Below, piece after piece: positions 8,688 to 16,168 of a DNA stretch of 21,650 bases (the stretch's first letter is position 1; each line of letters begins with the position of its first letter). This stretch comes from DASWJQ01 sp964517315 (GTDB lineage: Bacteria > Chloroflexota > Anaerolineae > Anaerolineales > E44-bin32). The DNA lies in the NCBI GenBank assembly GCA_964517315.1, contig CAZFCJ010000062.1, positions 1 through 21,650 on the forward strand. The letters are read 5' to 3'. The notes under the pieces were generated by a model, which saw only the letters and a list, made by a program, of their open reading frames with translations, was not told the origin of the DNA and made no database searches. The translations under genes were made by a program, and so were the position numbers.

Positions 8688-10217
8688 ATGGCATGGCTTC
8701 AAGTGAACGAGAAAGATTTCAATATGGAAGTGATCGAGGCCTACGCTCAATTCACGAAGTCTCAAAAACATCCCACGGGGTTAACCCCCTTGCAGCGGGA
8801 CATGATCTCGGTGGTCGTCTCGAGCGTGAACAAGTGTCGCTATTGAGCGAACACGCATGGCGAGTGGGTCCGTGAGATCACACAAGATGACAACCTTGTC
8901 CGTCAGCTGAAGACAGACCATCGACAAGCCGATCTCGACCCGAAGGATCGGGCGATGTTGGATTTCTCCGTCAAGATGGCCCGTAATCACCATGAGGCTA
9001 CCCAGGCGGACCTTGATCGATTGCGCAAAGTAGGGTTTACGGACGCCGAGATCCTTTACATTGTGCTCTGGATCGCGAATTTCAACCTGGCTAACACGAT
9101 CACCGATGTCATCGGATTGGGGTTCCACGAAAATTTCAGCGCCAATTTGAGCGCGATCTTCGTCGAAGGGGAGAGGGATCCGCTCGGATCCCAGGCCGCC
9201 GCAGCCCAGGCACAGGAGGGGGCGGAGGGGCCGCCAGAAGAGCGCGGCGTCGTCCGGGCTCTGGAGACTCCACCTTTGGAGTGGATCAACTCACCTCCAC
9301 TCACCTGGGAAGAGGTCCGAGGTGAGGTGCTATTGGTCATTTACTGGGACGCCACCCACCCAAATTCGCTGCAGGCTATTCCCTATCTTCAACGTTGGCA
9401 TGAGGAGTATTCAGAGGCGGGGTTCCGAGTGCTCGCGGTTCATACCGGGGAATTTCCTCTTGCAAAGCCTGCTGAGTTCGTGCGCCAGGAGGTGGCCAGA
9501 CTCGGGATCGAGTTTCCGGTTCCCGTCGATCCCAAGTACAGAATGAGTGCGGGCGCGAACAATCGCTTCTGGCCGGGGCTCCAGCTGATCGATCGTCGTG
9601 GATTTGTCAAGCTGCGTCATTATGGACCCGGCGGTTATGCCGCCGTCGAAGCGAAATTGCGGGCCCTGGTGGCCGGGAGGGAGCTGGGCGATGAGCCTGA
9701 ACCGTCCGCGGCTCGCGACAGCGACGGATCCAGCGCTTGGCTACATCCAGAAGCGACCCCCGAGCTTTACGTGAGTTACAAAGGGGGAAGCCAGCGACGA
9801 GGGATCATCGCTTCCCCGGGCAGCGTTAGGAGGTTCGACGCCAAAGAGGCTTCCCCGCCCGATATCCTCTGCCGGGAGGGGACCTGGAGAATCCACAAAG
9901 TCGGGCTGGAGAAGGTCGAAGGCTCTGCGCGCATCTCGTTTCCTTGCCGGGCCCAGCAGATCGGGGTCCTGGCCAGCCCCGGACCGGTCGGCAGCGCCAG
10001 GATGAGCGTGTATCTCGACGGTGAGCGTGTGCCGGAGAACGTCTACGGAAAGGACCTGACGTTCCCGTCGGACCTGGAGGTGACTCGACCACGCTTCTAT
10101 GAGTTGATCCGCCACCCGGATCTGGAATCGCATCACGTCGAACTAAGGGTCGAGGAGGATGGCGCCATGGTCCACCGTTTCAGCTTTCTGCCAGCGCTCG
10201 GGACTGAGGATTATTAG
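8688..10217 (+). CDS. probable selenoprotein: AhpD-like peroxidase domain fused to DipZ-type thioredoxin-like domain
   Basis: The ATG at 8688 follows CGAGGAGAG (8672-8680). The frame runs to TAG at 10217 with one internal TGA at 8844-8846, giving 509 residues with Sec53. Residues 1-160 match the AhpD/peroxidase-related carboxymuconolactone decarboxylase fold: LTPLQRDMISVVVSSVNKC (32-50), then R-Y-U53-ANTHG. C50 and U53 occupy the CxxC of AhpD. H57 matches the catalytic His at +4, and D38 sits where AhpD has its catalytic Glu (12 before the first Cys). An Ala/Gln/Glu-rich linker (about 165-190) leads to a thioredoxin-like domain (about 195-330) resembling the DipZ C-terminal part: IPYLQRWHEEY, VLAVHTGEFP, NNRFWPGLQLID. 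Its redox motif is lost (H224-P-N-S227). A C-terminal beta-rich domain (about 350-500) resembles the thioredoxin-associated C-terminal domain. It probably reduces peroxides. A plain nonsense mutation is the alternative, but conserved coding continues for 371 codons after the TGA. Confidence 0.85.
8844..8846 (+). other. in-frame TGA, predicted selenocysteine codon (Sec53)
   Basis: TGA lies in the same frame as conserved coding sequence on both sides. It falls three codons after TGT (C50), at the second position of the AhpD CxxC motif, and the catalytic-type His follows four codons later. Neighbouring genes such as hyuA, the amidase, the aminotransferase and the CoA ligase use TGA as a normal stop, so genome-wide reassignment of TGA is unlikely. 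Confidence 0.83.
8856..8874 (+). promoter_or_regulatory. candidate bacterial SECIS hairpin
   Basis: CATGG (8856-8860) can pair with CCGTG (8870-8874) as RNA: C-G, A-U, U-G wobble, G-C, G-C. The 9-base loop CGAGTGGGT has G at its second position. The loop opens 14 bases after the TGA, slightly closer than the usual bacterial SECIS spacing as I recall it. An alternative stem, CACG (8852-8855) with CGTG (8871-8874), uses the same 3' arm. The stem is short, so this is a candidate only. Confidence 0.45.
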
Positions 10218-10297
10218 TAGTCCGTCAACGTGGTCCCGATGGACGACGAACGTCTCAAGTCTCTCAGGAGCGGTCTCCGACGCCCCCGGGTACCGCC

Positions 10298-10319
10298 GGC
10301 CGGGTTTGAGGGCCCGGCC
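10298..10319 (+). terminator. candidate terminator hairpin after the selenoprotein gene
   Basis: GGCCGGG (10298-10304) pairs perfectly with CCCGGCC (10313-10319) around an 8-base loop, and ACCCTTTT follows. The T run is only four bases. It lies 80 bases after the stop, between convergent genes. Confidence 0.5.
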
Positions 10320-10343
10320 ACCCTTTTAGGGGCCTCGGATTCT

Positions 10344-10365
10344 CCCGAATGGGCTCCCATTCGGG
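10344..10365. terminator. 10-bp inverted repeat between convergent genes, possible bidirectional terminator
   Basis: CCCGAATGGG (10344-10353) and CCCATTCGGG (10356-10365) are perfect inverted copies separated by two bases. The repeat stands just before the assembly gap, between the plus-strand selenoprotein gene and the minus-strand CobW gene. It could end transcripts from either side. There is no clear T run on the plus strand. Confidence 0.45.
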
Positions 10366-10384
10366 TTCAGGTTGATGGGCCACT

Positions 10385-10484
10385 NNNNNNNNNNNNNNNN
10401 NNNNNNNNNNNNNNNNNNNNNNNNNNNNNNNNNNNNNNNNNNNNNNNNNNNNNNNNNNNNNNNNNNNNNNNNNNNNNNNNNNNN
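10385..10484. other. assembly gap (100 Ns)
   Basis: Exactly 100 Ns, the usual placeholder for a scaffold join of unknown length. The true distance is unknown. The 3' end of the CobW-family gene lies in the gap, and a further gene could be hidden there. Confidence 0.99.
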
Positions 10485-11119
10485 CCAGCCTCGAAGGCCT
10501 GCTTCAGCTTGAAAGCCCCGACATCCAAGAGCAGGTGAAGATCGACCTTGCCCATCGTGCAGGGCAGGATCCTGGCGTCGGGGTTGACTTTTCGGATCCC
10601 TTCCTCGATGAGATCGACCGTATTGTCATCCACGAGATCCACTTTGTTGACCAGCAGGATATCTCCGTACGCCAATTGGTTGTAAGCCGCCTCGGCCCGA
10701 TCCAGATTGCGGTCAAAATTCGCCGCGTCGACGAGTGTGATCACCCCGTCAAGTCGGATTGAGCCCTGCAGCTGGGGCCGCAGCAAATCCTGGATGATCG
10801 GTAGCGGATCGGCGAGCCCGGTGGTTTCCACGAGCAGATACTGCACCTCGTTTTGGCTTTCCAGCGTCTCCTGGATCGCGCGCAGCAGATCGCCTCGCAG
10901 GCTGCAACATACGCACCCGTTTGCCAGTTCAACGAGCCCTTCCTGCTGCCCTGTGATCAGCTCGTGGTCGATGCTGACCTCGCCGAACTCGTTCACTATG
11001 ACGCCGACGCGCAGGCCATGATCGGCCTGGAGGATATGGTTAAGGAGAGTCGTCTTCCCGCTGCCCAGAAAGCCGGTCAGAACGGTGATCGGGACGCGCT
11101 CAGGCCGATCCCAGCTCAT
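10485..11119 (-). CDS. COG0523/CobW-family GTPase, probable metal chaperone (3' partial)
   Basis: This is a G3E-class P-loop GTPase of the CobW/YjiA/nitrile-hydratase-activator group, which use GTP to deliver metals to enzymes. From the ATG at 11119, Walker A GFLGSGKT is at 16-23, the metal-binding CxCC motif is NGCVCCSLRGDL (C69, C71, C72), ETTG gives the G3-like motif, and NKVD is the base-recognition motif at about 158-161. A GTG at 11134 is a possible earlier start; neither start has a strong ribosome site. The gene enters the N gap after about 211 residues, so the C-terminal CobW_C domain cannot be seen. It lies 33 bases downstream of the YtcJ-like amidohydrolase on the same strand, last in a three-gene operon, which suggests it serves metal-dependent hydrolases. 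Confidence 0.9.
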
Positions 11120-11152
11120 GTCCGGCTCGCGCACGAAGGCTGGAAAGTGAGC

Positions 11153-12856
11153 CTAGTCCGCGCGCTCATAAACCAGCTCGCCGTCGACGTAAGTTTGCAG
11201 GACTTTCAACTCTTTGATTTCCTCCTGCGGACAGGTGAGAATATCGCGGTCGAGGACGACGAAGTCGGCCAATTTGCCCACCTCCAGGGTCCCCCTGATA
11301 TCTTCGTGCCAGGTTGCGTAGGCGTTGTTCTGAGTGTACAGGCGCAACATCTGTTCCCGCTCGATTTCTTGGCCTTCCAGCAACACGCCCGCCATCGTCT
11401 CGCCTGTGAGGGCCGAGTATTGGCTGAGGAACGGCCGCTCCGGATCGTAGACGACGGCCGGATTGTCCGAGCCACCCGTAACGACGATACCCGCCTCCAA
11501 CCAATCCTTGATCGGCATCCCCCAATCGCGGACCGTCCGCTTCCACGCGTCACTCTCCTGCATCTTAGCGATGCGCACCTGTTCCATGATCTCGTTCATG
11601 TGCAGGGAGCGTGCTGACGCGTAGTAGGCGAGCAGTGGGTTCGCGCCGATGATCACACCAAGCCGTCTAGTCCTTTCGATATGGTCGGGACGGCCCAGAC
11701 CGAAGCCGTGTTCGAAGCTGAAGCGCCGACCGGGAATCGGATTCTCCTTTGTGGCCTCTTCCAGCGTGGAGATGACCAGCTCGGACGATTCGTCGGCGCC
11801 GCCCGTGTTGATGTGGATCGCGATGGTCCACCCACGCCGGTTGAACTCATGAATCAGGAATTTGACTTTTTCGGGCGTGTAGGCCCACCAGCCATCGTTT
11901 ACGACCACCATCTTGATGCCGCCGATCCTCAGCATCTCGTCCCCAATGTGCTGCTTCGGCCCGAAGTACCGCTCGAGCGATTCGCGTATGTCGTCAGTGT
12001 CCATGTAGCGGGCTGGCAACCCCAAGATCACGTCGGTTCGCACCTTGAGGATGCCGCGCCGACGAGCTTCGATATACGTCTCAAGTTCATCGATCGGCAC
12101 ACCCATGTCTCGCACGCCGACGACGCCACATGAATGGTAGATCTCTTGCTGGGCCTGGAGGGCCGCCAGCTGCGTCTCTCGGTCGAAGTACATGAAATCC
12201 CACTTCTTGGGTCTCTGGCCTTCCTTCTCCCACCAGCGAAGGCGGGCCAGGTCACCGGCCCCGGCGATCAAGTGACCGGTCGGCTGACCGTCATCGTCTC
12301 TCACGATCCAGCCTTCGGGTTCGTCCGGGTTGGGGCTGTCCGCGTCGATCTCCGCCATCTCAAGAGCGTAGGTATTGGCGATAACGTTCTTCCCAGATTG
12401 GAAGATGTAAACGGGGTTGTCGGGGGCCACGCGGTCGAGATCATGTCGCGTGGGGAACCGTCCTTCCTGCAGAGAGCCCCGGTACATGCAGGAGGTGCCG
12501 ATCCACTCCCCCGGCGGCGTGGACTTAACCCTATCGTGGAGAGCGTCGAGGATCGCTTCGATGGAATCCAGCCGAGCGATGTCGAGTTTGGCTTCAGAGC
12601 CGAGGGCGTCCATGCCCGCCAAGATGAAATGGACGTGATTGTCCATCTGACCTGGTACGACGCATTTACCTTCCAGGTCGACCAACTCCGTCCGATCCCC
12701 GGCGAGGCGTTTCATTTGAGCGCTGTCGCCGAGGGCAACAATCTTGTTGTCCAGTACGGCCACCCCCTCGGCGATCGAGAAGGAATCATCCACCGTCACA
12801 ATCTTGCCGTTGTGCAGTACGAGGTCGGGGGTTAAACGGCCCTCTTCTGCGATCAT
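11153..12856 (-). CDS. YtcJ-like metal-dependent amidohydrolase
   Basis: This 567-residue amidohydrolase-superfamily enzyme belongs to the COG1574/YtcJ group, which hydrolyse amide or related bonds of small molecules; known substrates vary widely. The N-terminal beta-sandwich begins DLVLHNGKIVTVDD. The metal site shows DNHVHF (H74, H76), GGIKMVV (K315, a possible bridging lysine), H348 in IAIHIN, FEHG (H383) and GGSDNP (D464). The C-terminal GKLADFVVLDRD is the usual end of this fold. There is no signal peptide, so it is cytoplasmic. The ATG at 12856 has AGAGGAG at good spacing. It lies 27 bases after the M20 gene and upstream of the CobW gene on the minus strand. Family call firm, substrate unknown. 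Confidence 0.92.
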   Translation of the reverse strand: MIAEEGRLTPDLVLHNGKIVTVDDSFSIAEGVAVLDNKIVALGDSAQMKRLAGDRTELVDLEGKCVVPGQMDNHVHFILAGMDALGSEAKLDIARLDSIEAILDALHDRVKSTPPGEWIGTSCMYRGSLQEGRFPTRHDLDRVAPDNPVYIFQSGKNVIANTYALEMAEIDADSPNPDEPEGWIVRDDDGQPTGHLIAGAGDLARLRWWEKEGQRPKKWDFMYFDRETQLAALQAQQEIYHSCGVVGVRDMGVPIDELETYIEARRRGILKVRTDVILGLPARYMDTDDIRESLERYFGPKQHIGDEMLRIGGIKMVVVNDGWWAYTPEKVKFLIHEFNRRGWTIAIHINTGGADESSELVISTLEEATKENPIPGRRFSFEHGFGLGRPDHIERTRRLGVIIGANPLLAYYASARSLHMNEIMEQVRIAKMQESDAWKRTVRDWGMPIKDWLEAGIVVTGGSDNPAVVYDPERPFLSQYSALTGETMAGVLLEGQEIEREQMLRLYTQNNAYATWHEDIRGTLEVGKLADFVVLDRDILTCPQEEIKELKVLQTYVDGELVYERAD

Positions 12857-12883
12857 CTGGTTGTCTCCTCTTTCATCGGTCGG

Positions 12884-14050
12884 TCACTGTGTTCGCTCAT
12901 GGGCCTCGCGAATACTCTCCAATGTGCCCGGCTGTGTGAGCAGGTCGACGGCGGACATCGCCATGCTGCTGGCACCCTTAAGCATCGCCTCATAAGCTTG
13001 CGATTGGCCGGCGGCGGCGGCCGCCTCATGGGTGTGGAAGGTCGTCGAAGCCGGCCATGCGGCGACGGAAAACAGCAAGGCCGGGAGCTGCTGGCTGACG
13101 TTGCCGAAATCGGTGGACGCTGAGGCCTTCCATTCCCCGACGGATTCACCCAGCTCATCGAGATTGGACGCGTGCAGTCGCCCCAGGGGCTGGTTGAATC
13201 GCACAGGGTCCATGGTGGCCAGGTGCCGGATCTGGAGTTCGGCGCCGCTGGCGAGGGCTCCCGCATCGGCGCAGTCGATCACCCGATCCACTATGCGATC
13301 CAATACGCGCGGCTGAGACGCCCGGGCCGAGATCCTGCAGGCGGCCCGTTCGGGAACGATGTTGTGGCTGTCGCCTCCGTGGGTGATGATTCCGTGCACG
13401 CGCGTCCCGTCCCGTAGAAACTGCCGCAGGGCGTTCAAGTTCTGGTAGGTGAGCAGTACCCCGTCAAGCGCGCTCACGCCGGACCACGGTTCGCTCGCTG
13501 CGTGGGCGGGCTCCCCGTGAAAGGTGAACTCCAAGGTCTTCAGTCCGTTGCATTCGGTCATCAAGGCCGTCGTGTGCCAGGCGTGGAATGTGATGGCGAC
13601 ATCCGTATGATCGAACGCGCCCGCTTCAAGCATGGCGGGCTTTCCTTCTCCGACCTCTTCGGCTGGACAGCCGAACACCTGGATCGTGCCGGGCAGGTCC
13701 ACAGCACGGGACGCCAGCGCCATACCCGCGCCCACTGCAGATCCGGCGATCAGATTGTGACCGCATCCGTGGCCGATACCGGGGAGCGCGTCGTACTCCG
13801 CCAGCAGGCCCACGGTCGGTCCCGGGTCGGAGCCGCGCAGGGTCGCGATGAATGCGGTTTCCATGCCGTCGACCCAATCGACCTCAAAGCCGTGGTCCGT
13901 CAACGCCTCCGCACACCACGATGAGGCCAGCCGTTCTTCATGACTGAGCTCGGGGTGCTCGTAAATCCGTTGGCTCAGTTCGGTCACTTCCGGGGCGAGC
14001 TGCGCCATGGCGCGCTGGATGGACTCTTTCACTCCGTCCCAAGTGCTCAT
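12884..14050 (-). CDS. M20 family amidohydrolase/peptidase
   Basis: This 388-residue metal-dependent amidohydrolase of the M20D type resembles AbgB/PM20D2 proteins, which cleave N-acyl amino acids or dipeptide-like amides. Metal-ligand regions are visible: GLLAEYDALPGIGHGCGHN (81-99, with C96 and H98), PAEEVGEGK (E131, E132), TFHAWH (155-159) and a C-terminal FHTHEAA. The middle lid domain starts near GEPAHAASEPW. Length fits the family. The ATG at 14050 has no strong ribosome site, so the start is less certain. It is the first gene of the minus-strand operon and is read away from the control region at 14051-14586; a TATAAT -10 element lies about 170 bases upstream. Its substrate may be an N-acylated intermediate of the same pathway. 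Confidence 0.9.
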   Translation of the reverse strand: MSTWDGVKESIQRAMAQLAPEVTELSQRIYEHPELSHEERLASSWCAEALTDHGFEVDWVDGMETAFIATLRGSDPGPTVGLLAEYDALPGIGHGCGHNLIAGSAVGAGMALASRAVDLPGTIQVFGCPAEEVGEGKPAMLEAGAFDHTDVAITFHAWHTTALMTECNGLKTLEFTFHGEPAHAASEPWSGVSALDGVLLTYQNLNALRQFLRDGTRVHGIITHGGDSHNIVPERAACRISARASQPRVLDRIVDRVIDCADAGALASGAELQIRHLATMDPVRFNQPLGRLHASNLDELGESVGEWKASASTDFGNVSQQLPALLFSVAAWPASTTFHTHEAAAAAGQSQAYEAMLKGASSMAMSAVDLLTQPGTLESIREAHERTQ

Positions 14051-14218
14051 CTACGCCTTGGGCCTCGGCTCGATCGTCCGGTCGTACTCCATCCAACTCC
14101 CTCTCGTTCAGGCGTCTTTGCGAGCTCGAATCCACCGTACGGAATCAATTCGCAAATCATAAGCACGGAGCCAGTCTTGGATAGATTCTCGAAGTATATG
14201 CCCCATAGATTCACGATA

Positions 14219-14224
14219 ATTATA
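14219..14224 (-). promoter_or_regulatory. possible -10 element for the M20 operon
   Basis: The minus strand reads TATAAT, a perfect sigma70 -10. The hexamer 17 bases upstream (GATCAA) is a poor -35, so an activator or another sigma factor may be needed. A transcript would have a leader of about 160 bases before the M20 start. Confidence 0.4.
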
Positions 14225-14385
14225 CCGAATGACCGATTCGTTTGATCGTTGAAACCGGGACAAAGACGGTCCGAGGTCGAGCCTCAACGGTGGGCCCCGC
14301 ACTGCGCGCACAGGGGCCGCTGAAACGATCCGCCAATTCCGAGCCCCGACTTTGTTTAGAATTCCAAACATATTTGCCCACTTTC

Positions 14386-14414
14386 TTGATACATTCGAAC
14401 AATGAGTATATACT
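14386..14414 (+). promoter_or_regulatory. sigma70-type promoter for the amidase operon
   Basis: TTGATA (14386-14391), a 17-base spacer and TATACT (14409-14414) form a near-consensus promoter. It lies about 170 bases upstream of the proposed amidase start. Confidence 0.7.
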
Positions 14415-14430
14415 CGGTAAAATTTCCGAG
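14413..14430. promoter_or_regulatory. operator-like palindrome overlapping the promoter
   Basis: CTCGGTAAAATTTCCGAG has perfect 5-base arms (CTCGG/CCGAG) and an AT-rich centre. It starts within the -10 element and covers the expected start site, the classical place for a repressor. No regulator gene is visible in the window. Confidence 0.4.
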
Positions 14431-14586
14431 CCGGTTGCCGACATGGCAGGGTTTGACAACGTCCGGGTTTGAGCGCCGCATGCGCCGGCCATGCCCGCGC
14501 CACTGGGAGTCCCCCCGGGGGGCGATGGCGAATGCGGCTCGAACCGACTCTCGCAGACATCGTTGGAAAGGACGACGGATCCGCTC

Positions 14587-16071
14587 GTGTCCACCACCGC
14601 GGAGCCGCTTCATCGACAGGGTCCTCACTCTGAGCTAGTAGATCTCAGCGCAAGCGAGATTGCGGGCCGGATCCGTTCGCAGCAGTTGACGTCCCATGAG
14701 CTGGTGGAAGCCTATCTGGAGCGCATCGACGCGTTCGGCGGTCGTGAGGGCCTCAACACCTATATTTCAGTTGCCACCGACAGCGCCGTCAGAGAGGCGC
14801 AGCGGATGGATGAGCTCCTCTCCGCCGGCACCGTGCTGGGTCCGCTGCATGGGCTTCCTATCGCGGTGAAGGACAACCTCGACACGGCTGGCTTGAGCAC
14901 GACGGGCGGATCGAAGGTCCTGGCAGACCATGTCCCGGCCCGGGATGCGACGGTCGTCGCGCGTCTCAAGGCGGCCGGCGGGATCGTGCTGGGCAAGACG
15001 AACATGCACGAGTTTGCTTTCGGGATCACGAACAACAATCCCTTCTATGGTCCGGCTCGCAATCCATTCGATCCGTCCCGCATCACCGGTGGCTCGAGCG
15101 GAGGGTCCTCGGGCGCGGTCGCGGCGGGGCTGTGTGCGGCGGCGCTGGGAACCGACACGGGCGGCTCCATACGGATCCCATCGGCCCTATGTGGATGTGT
15201 GGGGCTGAAGCCCACGAACGGTCTTGTGCCGCGCCAAGGTCTGCTGCAGCTGTCATTTACATGTGACTGCATCGGTCCCATCGCTCGGTCCGTGGAGGAC
15301 GTTGAACTCATCCTGCAGGTCATCGCCAGTGAGTACGGCTCGGGTCCCTGGCCTCCCGGCGACTGGACGGATGAGCCGGGGGATCGGTCGCACGCCGGCT
15401 GGGAAGGAATCCGCCTCGGTGTTCCGCGTGATTACTTTTACGAGGATCTGGACCCGGCGGTGGTGGGTGTGCTCACGGAGGCGCTCGAGGCGATGGATTC
15501 GGCCGGCGCAGAATTGGTCGACCTGGGGATTCGGGGGATGGACCAGATCGTGGAGCCCGGGTACGCCATCGTACTTCCGGAGGCCGTTTACCTCATCTCT
15601 CGCTACATGGAACAGCTCGAGCGACCGATTCCCTGGCAGGAGGTGCTGACTGGAATGAGCCCCAAGATCCGGGAGGTTTTCCGCGCCCAGCTCAGTCCGA
15701 ATTCCGCCTATTCCGGCCATGAATATCTCCAGGCCGTCCGTAGCTTCCGCAGGGGGTTCCGGGATGAGGTCTCCACTGCCCTCAACTCCGTCGACGCGCT
15801 TGTCGTCGCGACGACGCCGCTGCCGGCGGCCCGGATCGGCGAGGACGATGAGACGACGCTCAACGGCAGACTGGTTGACACGTTCGAGACGTACTTTCGC
15901 AACACGTTCTTCGCCAATCTTGTCGGGATGCCCGCGATCACTGTGCCAGCCGGAACGACGGATGCCGGACTGCCGATCGGCATTCAGTTTGTCACAAGAA
16001 GCTGGGGCGATCACAAGTTGATTGACTTGGCACGGCGGTGGGAGGTCTTGGTCGCCTCCGGTCGTGGATGA
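14587..16071 (+). CDS. amidase-signature family hydrolase
   Basis: This is an amidase of the GatA/fatty-acid-amide-hydrolase superfamily and cleaves a carboxamide to acid plus ammonia or amine. With the GTG start at 14587 it has 494 residues. The Ser-cisSer-Lys triad is complete: K95 in GLPIAVKDN, S170 in ITGGSSGGSSG and S194 in TDTGGSIRIP. Its 75- and 24-residue spacings equal those of GatA. The usual N-terminus, LVDLSASEIAGRI, begins near residue 17. The start is uncertain: the frame is open back to an ATG at 14491, and no candidate has a well-placed ribosome site (GAAAGGA is about 17 bases before the GTG). No gatB or gatC is adjacent, so a role in tRNA amidation is unlikely. It is first in an operon with an aminotransferase and a CoA ligase. 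Confidence 0.92.
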   Translation: MSTTAEPLHRQGPHSELVDLSASEIAGRIRSQQLTSHELVEAYLERIDAFGGREGLNTYISVATDSAVREAQRMDELLSAGTVLGPLHGLPIAVKDNLDTAGLSTTGGSKVLADHVPARDATVVARLKAAGGIVLGKTNMHEFAFGITNNNPFYGPARNPFDPSRITGGSSGGSSGAVAAGLCAAALGTDTGGSIRIPSALCGCVGLKPTNGLVPRQGLLQLSFTCDCIGPIARSVEDVELILQVIASEYGSGPWPPGDWTDEPGDRSHAGWEGIRLGVPRDYFYEDLDPAVVGVLTEALEAMDSAGAELVDLGIRGMDQIVEPGYAIVLPEAVYLISRYMEQLERPIPWQEVLTGMSPKIREVFRAQLSPNSAYSGHEYLQAVRSFRRGFRDEVSTALNSVDALVVATTPLPAARIGEDDETTLNGRLVDTFETYFRNTFFANLVGMPAITVPAGTTDAGLPIGIQFVTRSWGDHKLIDLARRWEVLVASGRG

Positions 16072-16168
16072 GCGGGTGAGCCCGATCCGAAGCTGCGAGC
16101 AGCTCAACCCGGACAGCTGATGCCAATCGAATGATCCGTTGGCTCGAATCGAGCGAGGTGCAATTTCG

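Larger units (their letters stand above)
14051..14586. promoter_or_regulatory. divergent control region between the minus operon and the amidase operon
   Basis: This 536-base region separates two divergent operons and is noticeably AT-richer in its middle (about 14130-14240 and 14345-14430) than the flanking genes. It holds a strong plus-strand promoter, an imperfect palindrome over its start-site region, and a minus-strand TATAAT. Open frames across it, such as a 150-codon minus-strand frame at 14108-14560, show no recognisable family and I do not call them. Confidence 0.6.

Noticed and set aside
8955..10217. A separate gene starting at the ATG at 8955, with 8688-8846 as its own short gene
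   Set aside because: There is no ribosome site at 8955, that start would cut the AhpD-like domain in half, and the frame is open and homologous across 8847-8954; one gene with a recoded TGA explains everything.
14108..14560. 150-codon minus-strand frame in the divergent region
   Set aside because: It overlaps the strong plus-strand promoter, has no family resemblance, and another minus-strand frame overlaps it; it looks like GC-rich chance.
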